The notes beneath the pieces were generated by a model. That model did not search any database. It was not told the origin of the DNA and was given only the letters and a program-made list of their open reading frames with translations. The position numbers and the translations under genes were made by a program. Of a stretch of DNA of 45,384 bases, positions 15,057-23,246 are shown in pieces. The DNA is from Mesorhizobium sp. LSHC420B00 (GTDB taxonomy: Bacteria > Pseudomonadota > Alphaproteobacteria > Rhizobiales > Rhizobiaceae): NCBI RefSeq assembly GCF_000503055.1, contig NZ_AYVY01000001.1, positions 1 to 45,384 of the forward strand, given 5' to 3'. The number at the start of each line of letters is the position of its first letter. Position 1 is the first letter of the stretch.

Positions 15057-16553
15057 ATGTCCGGTCTTGCGATGCCGAAACCAGACGACGCCACGCTGCG
15101 CCGGCGCGATGAGATCGTCGCCGATATGCGCATCATCGTGCCGGGCGAGGGCGTCGTCGACGCAGCCAATGCGATGCGCGCCTTCGAGAGCGATGGGCTC
15201 ACCGCCTACCGGCAATTGCCGCTGGTCGTGGTGCTGCCGCAAACCGTGGCGCAGGTCTCGCGCGTGCTGAAATATTGCAGTGACCGCAATATCCGCGTCG
15301 TGCCGCGCGGCTCCGGCACCTCGCTCTCCGGCGGCGCGCTGCCGCTGGAAGACGCGGTGCTGCTGGTGATGAGCCGCTTCAACCGCATCCTCGAGATCGA
15401 TTTCCAGAACCGCATCGTCGTCGCTCAGCCCGGCGTCACCAATCTCGGCATCACCACCGCCGTCGAGCAGGAGGGCTTCTATTACGCCCCCGATCCATCC
15501 TCCCAGATCGCCTGCTCGATCGGCGGCAATGTCGCGGAAAATTCCGGCGGCGTGCACTGCCTAAAATACGGTCTCACCGCCAATAATGTGCTTGGTATCG
15601 AGATGGTGCTGATGAATGGCGAGGTGGTGCGCCTCGGCGGCAGCCATCTCGACGCGGAAGGCTACGACCTGCTCGGCGTGATGACCGGCTCCGAAGGATT
15701 GCTCGGTGTCGTCACCGAGGTCACCGTCCGCATTTTGAAGAAGCCCGAGACGGCGCGTGCCCTGCTGATCGGCTTCCCGACCAGCGAGCAAGCCGGCCAA
15801 TGTGTCGCCGACATCATCGGCGCCGGCATCATCCCGGGCGGCATGGAGATGATGGACCGCCCGGCCATCCACGCCGCCGAGGATTTCGTCCAGGCCGGCT
15901 ATCCCCTGGATGTCGAGGCGCTGCTGATCGTCGAGCTGGACGGGCCGGGTGTCGAGGTCGACCATCTGATCGGCCTGGTCGAAGCCATTGCCTATAGGAA
16001 CGGCTCGACCACATGCCCCATTTCGCAATCGGAGCAGGAGCGGCTGAGTTTCTGGGCCGGCCGCAAGGCAGCCTTCCCGGCGGTCGGCCGCATCTCGCCC
16101 GACTATTACTGCATGGACGGCACCATCCCGCGCAAGGAATTGCCGCGCGTCCTCGCCGGCATGCGCGAACTGTCGGAGAAATACGGGCTCGGCGTCGCAA
16201 ATGTCTTCCACGCCGGCGACGGCAATCTGCATCCGCTGATCCTCTACGACGCCAACGTGCCGGGCGAGCTCGACAAGGCGGAGAGTTTCGGCGCCGACAT
16301 ATTGCGGCTCTGCGTCAAGGTCGGCGGCGTGCTGACCGGTGAGCACGGGGTCGGCGTCGAGAAGCGCGACCTGATGCCGGAAATGTTCAACCAGATCGAT
16401 CTCGACCAGCAGATGCGCGTCAAATGCGCCTTCGACCCCAATCACCTGCTCAACCCGGGCAAGGTATTTCCGCAGCTGAGGCGATGCGCGGAGCTCGGGC
16501 GGATGCACGTGCATCGCGGGCAGCTGGCATTTCCGGACATTCCGAGGTTTTGA
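15057..16553 (+). CDS. glcD: Glycolate oxidase subunit GlcD (FAD-linked)
   Basis: FAD-binding catalytic subunit of glycolate oxidase, which turns glycolate into glyoxylate with GlcE and GlcF and passes electrons to the respiratory chain. 498 aa; the ATG at 15057 follows AAGGAGG (15044-15050) at six bases. FAD_binding_4 domain: VVLPQTVAQVSRVLKYCSD, VVPRGSGTSLSGGALP, and the GGNVAENSGGVHCLKYGLT segment; C-terminal FAD-oxidase domain with NVFHAGDGNLHPLILYD and GGVLTGEHGVGVEKRDLM, and the usual end FDPNHLLNPGKVFP. First gene of glcD-glcE-(membrane protein)-glcF; a 222-bp gap holding an inverted repeat separates it from glcE. D-lactate dehydrogenases are close relatives, but the subunit set points to glycolate. 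Confidence 0.96.
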   Translation: MSGLAMPKPDDATLRRRDEIVADMRIIVPGEGVVDAANAMRAFESDGLTAYRQLPLVVVLPQTVAQVSRVLKYCSDRNIRVVPRGSGTSLSGGALPLEDAVLLVMSRFNRILEIDFQNRIVVAQPGVTNLGITTAVEQEGFYYAPDPSSQIACSIGGNVAENSGGVHCLKYGLTANNVLGIEMVLMNGEVVRLGGSHLDAEGYDLLGVMTGSEGLLGVVTEVTVRILKKPETARALLIGFPTSEQAGQCVADIIGAGIIPGGMEMMDRPAIHAAEDFVQAGYPLDVEALLIVELDGPGVEVDHLIGLVEAIAYRNGSTTCPISQSEQERLSFWAGRKAAFPAVGRISPDYYCMDGTIPRKELPRVLAGMRELSEKYGLGVANVFHAGDGNLHPLILYDANVPGELDKAESFGADILRLCVKVGGVLTGEHGVGVEKRDLMPEMFNQIDLDQQMRVKCAFDPNHLLNPGKVFPQLRRCAELGRMHVHRGQLAFPDIPRF

Positions 16554-16572
16554 GGGTATGTTGGCGCTTGGA

Positions 16573-16729
16573 CACCCCCCTCTGTCCTGCCGGACATCTC
16601 CCCCGCGAGGGGGGAGATTGGCTGCTTCAACGTCCTGCTCGCCTTCAAGCGTTGATGGTTGGCGAAAGCCTAAGCGACATCCGATCTCCCCCCTTGCGGG
16701 GGAGATGTCCGGCAGGACAGAGGGGGGTG
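16573..16729. repeat. Long inverted intergenic repeat, family 1
   Basis: About 49 bases starting CACCCCCCTCTGTCCTGCC at 16573 return inverted and end GGCAGGACAGAGGGGGGTG at 16729, around a core of some 60 bases. Each arm contains its own small C-run/G-run hairpin. The element fills most of the glcD-glcE gap and could form a long stem in the mRNA. The same family is at 24811-24968 and 26834-27011. Confidence 0.88.
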
Positions 16730-16775
16730 GGAAGGATCGCGGCTTCTCGTCATTTACGACTGGTGGTTCTGCCGC

Positions 16776-18032
16776 ATGACCACCTTCACCCCGACCACAT
16801 CAGCGGAAACCCTCTCCACCATCGCCTGGGCCGCAGCGGAAGACTCGCCGCTCGAGATCCTCGGCCATGGTTCCAAGCGCGGCATCGGCCGGCCGCAGCA
16901 GAGCGAGCATACGCTCGACCTGTCGAACCTGTCCGGCGTCACGCTCTATGAGCCGGCCGAACTGGTGCTGTCGGCGAAAGCCGGCACGCCGCTGGCCGCG
17001 ATCGAAAGCCTGCTTGCCGAAAACGGCCAGCAACTGGCCTTCGAGCCGATGGACTACGGCCCGCTGCTCGGCGGTGAACCAGGACGAGGCACGATCGGCG
17101 GCGTGCTGGCCGCGAACCTTTCCGGCCCGCGGCGGCTGAAGGCCGGGGCTGCGCGCGATCACATCCTTGGCATCGCGGCCGTTTCCGGCCGTGGCGAGGC
17201 CTTCAAGTCGGGCGGCCGTGTGGTCAAGAATGTCACCGGCTATGATCTGTCCAAGCTGATGGCCAACAGCTGGGGCACGCTGGCGGTGTTCACCGACGTC
17301 ACCTTCAAGGTGCTTCCCGCTGCCGAGACCGAAGTCACGCTCGCCATCCGTGGCCTGCTCGACGATCATGCCACCGCCGCCATGGCGCTGGCACTGGGTT
17401 CCAGCGCGGAGGTGTCGAGTGCGGCCCATCTTCCTGAACGGGTCGCCGCGCGGGTCGCCGGCGGCAGTCTCGGCAGCGATGCGGCGACGCTGCTGCGCAT
17501 CGAGGGTTTCGGCCCGTCGGTCGCCTACCGCATCGCGGCGCTGAAAGACCTGCTGAAAAACGCCGGTCCGCTGCAGGAGATTTCCGGTTCGGTCTCGTAT
17601 TCTGTCTGGCGTGACATCCGCGATTGCGCGCCGTTCGCCGATGGCAGCGAAAGGCCGGTGTGGCGCGTCTCGATGGCGCCGTCGCAGGGCCACCTTATGG
17701 TGCTGGCGCTGCGCATGCAGGCCGCGGTCGATGCCTTCTACGATTGGCAGGGCGGGCTGATCTGGCTGCGCATGCAGCAGGACGATCCAGAGGCCGGCCT
17801 GTTGCGCGGGCTGATCAGAAAGCATGGCGGCGGCCATGCCACGCTGGCTCGCGCAACCCCTGCGCATCGCGCGGCGATACCCGTGTTCGAACCGCAAGCG
17901 CCGCCTCTTGCAGCACTGTCGGCGCGGCTGAAGGCCGAATTCGACCCGAAGAATATCCTCAATCCCGGGCGTATGGCGCCGGGCGCAGGCTCTGCTACTC
18001 TCGCCCCAGCAACCGAGGGAGGAGCGCAATGA
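16776..18032 (+). CDS. glcE: Glycolate oxidase subunit GlcE
   Basis: Second FAD-binding subunit of glycolate oxidase, 418 aa from the ATG at 16776. The FAD-binding part shows ILGHGSKRGIGRP, VLSAKAGTPLAAIESLLAEN, GGEPGRGTIGGVLAANLSGP and GGRVVKNVTGYDLSKLMANS, the latter two being hallmark stretches of GlcE. It ends with FDPKNILNPGRM, as GlcD does. No strong Shine-Dalgarno is visible, and the long repeat just upstream may affect its translation. The stop overlaps the start of the next gene by four bases (ATGA), showing translational coupling. Confidence 0.95.
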   Translation: MTTFTPTTSAETLSTIAWAAAEDSPLEILGHGSKRGIGRPQQSEHTLDLSNLSGVTLYEPAELVLSAKAGTPLAAIESLLAENGQQLAFEPMDYGPLLGGEPGRGTIGGVLAANLSGPRRLKAGAARDHILGIAAVSGRGEAFKSGGRVVKNVTGYDLSKLMANSWGTLAVFTDVTFKVLPAAETEVTLAIRGLLDDHATAAMALALGSSAEVSSAAHLPERVAARVAGGSLGSDAATLLRIEGFGPSVAYRIAALKDLLKNAGPLQEISGSVSYSVWRDIRDCAPFADGSERPVWRVSMAPSQGHLMVLALRMQAAVDAFYDWQGGLIWLRMQQDDPEAGLLRGLIRKHGGGHATLARATPAHRAAIPVFEPQAPPLAALSARLKAEFDPKNILNPGRMAPGAGSATLAPATEGGAQ

Positions 18033-18412
18033 GCGATGCAGGCCAAAACGGTACGTCACGCCAGACCGACCGCTGGCTGGAGCCCGGTCCGACCAACGCG
18101 CTGGTCATCTATATCCTCTATCTCGCCGGCCTCGTTATCGGCGTCAGCGGCATTGTCGGCATCGTCCTGGCCTATATCAACCGCGGCAAGGCCGGCGGCT
18201 TCGTTGAAAGCCATTACGCATTCCTGATCCGCACCTTCTGGATCGGCCTGCTCTATGCACTGATCTCGGCGCTGCTGATGGTCGTGGTCGTCGGCGTCGT
18301 GCTGATGGTCGCCGTCGCGGTCTGGTTCATCGCCCGCTGCATTCTCGGCCTGCAGGCGCTGCAGCGCGGCGAGGCGGTCAAGAACCCGGAAAGCTGGTTC
18401 CTGGGATTATGA
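18029..18412 (+). CDS. DUF4870-like membrane protein inside glc operon
   Basis: 127 aa, with the ATG at 18029 inside the glcE stop (ATGA overlap) and GAGGGAGGAG just upstream. It has a hydrophilic start (MSDAGQNGTSRQTDRWLEPG), a hydrophobic hairpin (ALVIYILYLAGLVIGVSGIV, then GIVLAYINRG), and a second hydrophobic block (FWIGLLYALISALLMVVVVG continuing through VVLMVAVAVWFIARCILGLQ), so three to four membrane segments. Spacing of helices and the ILGLQALQRGE end resemble the DUF4870/Tic20-like small membrane proteins. Being translationally coupled to glcE and followed by glcF suggests a membrane role for the oxidase, but nothing in the sequence shows which. Confidence 0.85.
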   Translation: MSDAGQNGTSRQTDRWLEPGPTNALVIYILYLAGLVIGVSGIVGIVLAYINRGKAGGFVESHYAFLIRTFWIGLLYALISALLMVVVVGVVLMVAVAVWFIARCILGLQALQRGEAVKNPESWFLGL

Positions 18413-18457
18413 GCATGATCCCCAAAAGTGGGTACCGGTTTTGGGAAAAGATCATGT
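18413..18457. repeat. Palindromic rhizobial repeat before glcF
   Basis: GCATGATC at 18413 is matched inverted by GATCATG ending near 18456, with an inner CCCAAAAGTGGG-type hairpin and a CCGGTTTTGGG stretch. This is a very common rhizobial intergenic palindrome. It starts directly after the stop codon of the membrane-protein gene and fills the 68-bp gap before glcF. Confidence 0.85.
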
Positions 18458-18480
18458 TCAAACGGTAAGGATTCTTTTGC

Positions 18481-19812
18481 GTGCAGACTTCCTTCTCGCT
18501 TGCCCAGCTTGCCGATCCGCATGTCGCGGAATCGGAGAAGATCCTGCGCAAATGCGTGCATTGCGGCTTCTGCACGGCCACCTGCCCGACCTATGTGACG
18601 CTCGGCAACGAGCTGGATTCGCCGCGCGGCCGGATCTACCTGATCAAGGACATGCTGGAGAACGGACGGCCGGCCGACAAGGAGATCGTCACCCATATCG
18701 ACCGCTGCCTGTCCTGCCTCGCCTGCATGACCACCTGCCCGTCGGGCGTCAACTACATGCATCTGGTCGACCACGCCCGCGCCCATATCGAGGAGACCTA
18801 CAGGCGGCCGCTGGCCGATCGCCTGACGCGCGCCATGCTGGCGTTCGTGCTGCCTTATCCCTCGCGCTTTCGCGCGGCGCTCAAGCTGGCGAAGCTCGGC
18901 CAGCCATTCGCCGGCCTGTTCGAGAAAATCTCGGCATTGAAGCCGCTGGCGGCGATGCTGAAGCTCGCTCCAACGCACATCCCCGCTGCATCGCCGATGG
19001 CTTCGCCGGGCATCCATGCGGGGCAGGGCGCAAAGAAAAATGGCCGCGTCGCCATCCTCGCCGGCTGCGCGCAATCGGTGCTCGATCCCGGCATCAACGA
19101 CTCGGCGATTTCGCTGCTGACCCGGCTTGGTGTCGAGGTCGTCGTCCCGCAGGGCGAGGGCTGCTGCGGCGCATTGGTGCATCATATGGGACGCGAGGAC
19201 GCTGCCCTGGCGTCGGCCCAACGGAATGTCGACGCCTGGACGCGCGCCATCGAGCAAGGCGGACTCGACGCCATCATCATCACCGCATCCGGCTGCGGCA
19301 CCACCATCAAGGATTATGGCTTCATGCTGCGCCTCGATCCTGCCTACGCCGACAAGGCCGCGCGCGTCTCGGCGCTGGCCAGGGACATCACCGAATATCT
19401 GGCAAGCCTCGACCTGCCTCAGCCGGTGCGTAGACCGGGCATCATCGTCGCCTATCACTCGGCCTGCTCGATGCAGCACGGCCAGAAGATCACCCGCCAG
19501 CCGAAGGAGCTTCTGGTCCGTGCCGGCTTCGTCGTGCGCGAGCCGCGCGAAGGGCATCTCTGCTGCGGTTCGGCCGGCACCTACAATATCCTGCAGCCCG
19601 GCATTTCGGCGACGCTGCGCGACCGCAAGGTCAGGAATATCGAGGCGACCGGCGCTGAAATCGTCGCCACCGGCAATATCGGCTGCATCACCCAGATCGC
19701 CTCCGCCGCCAAGCTGCCGGTGGTGCACACGATAAAGCTGCTCGACTGGGCCTATGGCGGGCCGAAGCCCGAAGGCGTTCGCGAAGAGAGGGCGGTCATC
19801 GCGGCCGAGTGA
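18481..19812 (+). CDS. glcF: Glycolate oxidase iron-sulfur subunit GlcF
   Basis: Iron-sulfur subunit that carries electrons from GlcD/GlcE to the membrane, 443 aa. The start is a GTG at 18481, with AAGGA nine bases upstream (18467-18471). Two ferredoxin-type 4Fe-4S motifs are near the N terminus: CVHCGFCTATCP and CLSCLACMTTCP, each followed by the usual Pro. The C-terminal half has two CCG-type domains: AGCAQSVLDPGIN, GEGCCGALVHH, and YHSACSMQHGQK with LCCGSAGTYNILQ. It ends 12 bp before the stop of convergent folD. Distance from the previous gene (68 bp) is filled by the palindromic repeat. Confidence 0.96.
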   Translation: MQTSFSLAQLADPHVAESEKILRKCVHCGFCTATCPTYVTLGNELDSPRGRIYLIKDMLENGRPADKEIVTHIDRCLSCLACMTTCPSGVNYMHLVDHARAHIEETYRRPLADRLTRAMLAFVLPYPSRFRAALKLAKLGQPFAGLFEKISALKPLAAMLKLAPTHIPAASPMASPGIHAGQGAKKNGRVAILAGCAQSVLDPGINDSAISLLTRLGVEVVVPQGEGCCGALVHHMGREDAALASAQRNVDAWTRAIEQGGLDAIIITASGCGTTIKDYGFMLRLDPAYADKAARVSALARDITEYLASLDLPQPVRRPGIIVAYHSACSMQHGQKITRQPKELLVRAGFVVREPREGHLCCGSAGTYNILQPGISATLRDRKVRNIEATGAEIVATGNIGCITQIASAAKLPVVHTIKLLDWAYGGPKPEGVREERAVIAAE

Positions 19813-19824
19813 TGCAGCGGTGGT

Positions 19825-20745
19825 TTACTCCGCCGCCAGTCTGTCCGCCGTGCCGTAGGTTGCCTGGTAGCGGGCGCGCTGGCGGCTGAGCGCCACCATG
19901 GTGTTGCGCAGCAGGATCGCCACGGTGATCGGGCCGACGCCGCCCGGCACCGGCGTGATCCACGACGCGACGTGCCTGACGCTCTCGGCATCGACGTCGC
20001 CGACGATGCGGCTTTCGCCGTCCGGTCCGATTTCCGAATTGATGCCGATATCAATCACGGCGGCGCCCGGCTTGACCATGTCGGCCTTGATCAGCCGCGG
20101 CTTGCCGACGGCCACGAACAGCGCGTCGGCGCGGCGTGCGTGTGCCGCCACCGAGCGTGTCATGTGATGGCAGACGGTTACCGTCGCGCCTTCGCTCATC
20201 AAAAGGAAGGCGATCGGCTTGCCGACAATCTCGGAGTGGCCGACGACCACCACTTCGAGCCCCTTGAGGTCGAGGCCGGTTTCCCTGAGCAGTTCGACCG
20301 AGGCAGCGGCAGTGCAGGGCGCCAGGTCGAGCTGGTTGTAGACGATGTTGCCGATCGACGCCGGATGCATGCCCTCGACGTCCTTGAGTGGATGCACCGC
20401 CGCCTGCAGCGTCTTGATCGGGATATGCACCGGCACCGGTCGCTGGATGATGATGCCGGTGACGCGCGGGTCGGCGTTGAGGCCGTGGATCGCAGCTTCG
20501 AGTTCGCCGGCAGTGATGTCGGCGCGAAAGCGCCTCTCCTCGAAGCCGATTCCGGCCAGCCCCGCCTTGGCGCGCTGGTTGCGGACATAGATGTCGACCG
20601 CCGCTGTGTCGCCGACGGTGATCGACACCAGCTTGGGCGGAAAGCCTTCGGCGGTGGCGATCGCCGCGTCCTCGCGCACGCTGGCGATGATGCGTTGGGC
20701 AACCGGGCCGCCCTTGAGATAGCGGCTGTCATCGGAGAGGGACAT
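19825..20745 (-). CDS. folD: FolD-type methylene-THF dehydrogenase, variant catalytic site
   Basis: Methylenetetrahydrofolate dehydrogenase/methenyl-THF cyclohydrolase family, 306 aa from the ATG at 20743-20745. The Rossmann part is normal: VVVVGHSEIVGKPIAFLL, TVTVCHHMTRS, ADALFVAVGKP and TPVPGGVGPITVAILLRNT. The active-site part is not: the family motif YVxxK reads YVRNQ here (Tyr53, then Gln57 where the catalytic Lys is expected), the KDVDG motif is KDVEG (Glu124), and PCTPxG is PCTAAA. The family Gln in the QLPLP-like motif is kept (QRPVP). Known family work shows this Lys is needed for cyclohydrolase and normally for dehydrogenase activity, so this protein may be a dehydrogenase-only or altered form. 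A canonical copy would be expected elsewhere in the genome (inference). Confidence 0.88.
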   Translation of the reverse strand: MSLSDDSRYLKGGPVAQRIIASVREDAAIATAEGFPPKLVSITVGDTAAVDIYVRNQRAKAGLAGIGFEERRFRADITAGELEAAIHGLNADPRVTGIIIQRPVPVHIPIKTLQAAVHPLKDVEGMHPASIGNIVYNQLDLAPCTAAASVELLRETGLDLKGLEVVVVGHSEIVGKPIAFLLMSEGATVTVCHHMTRSVAAHARRADALFVAVGKPRLIKADMVKPGAAVIDIGINSEIGPDGESRIVGDVDAESVRHVASWITPVPGGVGPITVAILLRNTMVALSRQRARYQATYGTADRLAAE

Positions 20746-20882
20746 CGAGATAGGGCCTTTGTCTGGAATTTTGGCTGCCACATAGCAAAGGGACGGCGAA
20801 AAGGCAGCGCGAAAAGCGAACCGCTATGCCTGTCGAGCGACGTGCCGGCGAAATCTTCGTCAATTCTCGCTGGCGGAAACAA

Positions 20883-20914
20883 AAAGGGCAGCACGGCTTG
20901 CCGCGCTGCCCTTT
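20883..20914 (-). terminator. Terminator of the L,D-transpeptidase gene
   Basis: Read on the minus strand, AAAGGGCAGC and GCTGCCCTTT form a 10-bp stem with a partly paired loop (GCGG/CCGT), followed by TTTTTG. It lies downstream of the transpeptidase gene (stop at 21020) and upstream of folD, so it ends the former. Confidence 0.78.
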
Positions 20915-21019
20915 CGTGACTGGCCGCATCCCCACACGGCCCGTCCCCCGTTGTTTATTCATCTGGCCTCAGAAAGCCAAAGCTAATGTCTTTCTAGACC
21001 AGATGATTCGTCGCGGCAA

Positions 21020-21754
21020 CTATATCACCACCACCGTTGTTCCGATATTCACGCGTTCGTAAAGATCGACCACATCCTCGTTGCGCATGCGGATGCAGCC
21101 CGACGACACCGCGCCGCCGATGGTCCAGGGCTGGTTGGTGCCGTGGATGCGGTATTCGGTCGAGCCGAGATAGAGCGCGCGTGCGCCGAGCGGGTTTTCC
21201 ATGCCGCCGGCGAGATAGGTTGGCAGATAACGGCCCTTTGCGGCTTCGCGGGCGATCATCACCGCCGGCGGCCGCCAGTCCGGCCAGACCCGCTTGTTGG
21301 TGATCTTGTGAGTGCCGGACCATTCGAAGCCCGGCTTGCCGGTGCCGACGCCGTAGCGCCGCGCCTTGCCGTTCTTCTCGACCAGATAGAGGAAATTCTC
21401 TCTCGTATCGATGACGATCGTGCCCGGCTTCTGCGGGCCGTCATAGGCGACTTCCTGCGGCAAATAGACGGGATCGATCTGCGGCCGCATCACCATGCGT
21501 TTGGCCGGCGCCTGCACCGCTGCGGTGCGCAACTGATCGGGTTCAGCTTGCCGCCGGTAGCGCCGTAGCGACTGCGCTTCCTGCCGGCTCTGCCGCACGA
21601 TGCCCGGCGCATGGCCGAGCTGCAGCACCCAGGGCGCCGAAAGGTCGGGGCTGACTACCACCGGCGGCCTCTCGGCATAGCGGTCGTTGGCATTGGCGGC
21701 GCCGACGGCAAGCACGGCCGCGGCGCCGAACAGTGGGAACAAGAATATCTTCAT
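21020..21754 (-). CDS. L,D-transpeptidase, YkuD domain (ErfK/YbiS family)
   Basis: Exported enzyme that forms 3-3 cross-links in peptidoglycan or anchors proteins to it, 244 aa. The ATG at 21752-21754 follows AAGGTG at seven bases; the frame is open further up but the signal peptide fixes this start: MKIFLFPLFGAAAVLAVGAA, cleaved after ANA. The YkuD domain occupies about residues 105-244: IVIDTRENFLYLVEKNGKAR, GVGTGKPGFEW, and the catalytic IHGTNQPW...SSGCIRMRNEDV with His and Cys. Rhizobiales have many paralogues, so the specific role is open; polar growth with abundant 3-3 cross-links is known in the order. Confidence 0.93.
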   Translation of the reverse strand: MKIFLFPLFGAAAVLAVGAANANDRYAERPPVVVSPDLSAPWVLQLGHAPGIVRQSRQEAQSLRRYRRQAEPDQLRTAAVQAPAKRMVMRPQIDPVYLPQEVAYDGPQKPGTIVIDTRENFLYLVEKNGKARRYGVGTGKPGFEWSGTHKITNKRVWPDWRPPAVMIAREAAKGRYLPTYLAGGMENPLGARALYLGSTEYRIHGTNQPWTIGGAVSSGCIRMRNEDVVDLYERVNIGTTVVVI

Positions 21755-21976
21755 CGGATCGCACCTTGATCGTCGAACATGCCGGGGCGCAAAGCCTCCC
21801 CGATTTCCGCGACATTGGGCGCGAAGCGGCAACCGAAACATGAATCGGAATGCGTAAAATGCCTGTCTGTCAGTAAACCTTTTGGTGTGGTTACCGCCCG
21901 GTTCAGGAATCTGGTAAAGCCGCGGTAAAGGCCGCTTCAAAACGCGTTAACGCCAAGACACGAACGGAATTCCGCC

Positions 21977-22612
21977 ATGGACGAAAAGACAGGTCTGATT
22001 GCTGGTCCCGACGGCATCGCCCGCTGCTTCTGGCACGGCAACCTGCCGGATTATCTGCACTACCACGACCACGAATGGGGCCGGCCGGTCGCCGACGATC
22101 GCCGGCTGTTCGAAAAGATCTGCCTCGAAGGCTTTCAGTCGGGCCTGTCCTGGCTGACCATATTGCGCAAGCGCGACAATTTCCGCGAGGCCTTCGCCGG
22201 CTTCGATGTCGACAAGATCGCCGCCTTCACCGACGCCGATGTCGAGCGCCTGCTCGGCAATGCCGGCATCATCCGTCACCGCGGCAAGATCGTTTCGACC
22301 ATCAACAACGCCAAACGCGCCCGCGAACTCATCGACGAGGCCGGCTCGCTGGCCGCCTGGTTCTGGAAGTTCGAGCCCGGCCCGGACGAGCGCCCCGAGA
22401 TCGTCGACCTCGCCCATCTGCGCGCCAATCCGACGACGGCAGTTTCGGTTCGCATTTCGAAGGAGCTGAAGAAGCGCGGCTGGAGCTTTGTCGGCCCGAC
22501 CACCGTCTACGCTTTCATGCAGGCGATGGGGCTGGTCAACGACCATCTCGAGGGCTGCGTCTGCCGGGAACCGGTCGAGGCGGAGCGGAAAGCGTTCAAA
22601 CGGCCGAAGTGA
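21977..22612 (+). CDS. tag: DNA-3-methyladenine glycosylase I
   Basis: Base-excision repair enzyme that removes 3-methyladenine from alkylated DNA (EC 3.2.2.20). 211 aa from the ATG at 21977. Tag signatures: RCFWHG followed by YHDHEWGRPVADDRRLFEKI, LEGFQSGLSWLTILRKRDNF, and NAGIIRHRGKIVSTINNAKR; Cys and His residues for the structural zinc are at RCFW near the N terminus and in VNDHLEGCVCR near the C terminus. Its start is 222 bp from the divergent L,D-transpeptidase start. Length and motif order are standard. Confidence 0.95.
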   Translation: MDEKTGLIAGPDGIARCFWHGNLPDYLHYHDHEWGRPVADDRRLFEKICLEGFQSGLSWLTILRKRDNFREAFAGFDVDKIAAFTDADVERLLGNAGIIRHRGKIVSTINNAKRARELIDEAGSLAAWFWKFEPGPDERPEIVDLAHLRANPTTAVSVRISKELKKRGWSFVGPTTVYAFMQAMGLVNDHLEGCVCREPVEAERKAFKRPK

Positions 22613-22623
22613 GCGACCTTTTG

Positions 22624-22772
22624 CCTTCTCCCCTTGTTGTGGGAGAAGGTGGATCGGCGCGCAGCGCCGAGACGGTTGAGGGGTGTTGGAAGAAATGAGG
22701 CGTCGCGTTCCCTGGAACACCCCTCATCCGATCGAGCTTCGCTCGGCCACCTTCTCCCACAGGGGGAGAAGG
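22624..22772. repeat. Long inverted intergenic repeat, family 2
   Basis: CCTTCTCCCC...GGGAGAAGGTGG at 22624-22652 is mirrored by CCACCTTCTCCCACAG...GGAGAAGG at 22747-22772; an inner pair, GAGGGGTGTT and AACACCCCTC, continues the stem. The whole can fold into a long hairpin between the convergent tag and small membrane-protein genes. The text differs from the C-rich family at 16573. A degenerate piece (TTGCCTTCTC) recurs near 23130-23180. Confidence 0.82.
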
Positions 22773-22781
22773 AAGAGCCGC

Positions 22782-23036
22782 TCAGGCGCCGCCGGCGCCG
22801 GCGAGGAAAAACCCGGCCAGGATGGCCGCCAGCGCGGCGAACACCGGATAGATCACCAGCAGGCCGGTCATCAGCACGTCGCGCATGGTCGGCCCGCTGC
22901 GCTGTTGCGCCGCGATCTCGAACGGTCCCGCGATTTGCTTCGTCGTTTTTGGCGCATGGTTGTCGGCCGGCCGCAGCCGGACCGGGGCGTCGCCTGCGCC
23001 GCTATCGATGATGTCGAACTTCTGTAGCGTGGCCAT
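22782..23036 (-). CDS. Small hypothetical membrane protein (84 aa)
   Basis: 84 aa from the ATG at 23034-23036. The first half is hydrophilic (MATLQKFDIIDSGAGDAPVR), the second has one strong hydrophobic span (VLMTGLLVIYPVFAALAAIL continuing AGFFLAGAGGA), so a single-pass, probably C-terminally anchored inner-membrane protein. No family recognised. The end of the gene runs into the family 2 repeat. Codon use (GCC, GGC, CTG) agrees with the neighbours, which favours a real gene. Confidence 0.55.
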   Translation of the reverse strand: MATLQKFDIIDSGAGDAPVRLRPADNHAPKTTKQIAGPFEIAAQQRSGPTMRDVLMTGLLVIYPVFAALAAILAGFFLAGAGGA

Positions 23037-23246
23037 GGCCCCGAACCCCTTGTTTCGGCGCGCTTATCGGCCCGGATTGTGTCGGCACGATGCCGCGCGC
23101 ATGGCGCAATTGTTTCAGCTTCTTTTTCTTGCCTTCTCGCGCAGGGGGAGCAAGGAGAAGCGCAAACCCTTGCCTTCTCCGGGCTGCATCGGTAGGACAC
23201 GCCGACCCGAAATAAGTCACCAATTGCTTAGCAAAGTACCCATCCC

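Noticed and set aside
16573..16729. CRISPR-like repeated C/G-rich segments
   Set aside because: Only inverted pairs without regular spacers; they belong to an intergenic palindrome family.
18253..19728. 491-codon minus-strand open frame
   Set aside because: Antisense to glcF; no recognisable domain, and it crosses several gene borders.
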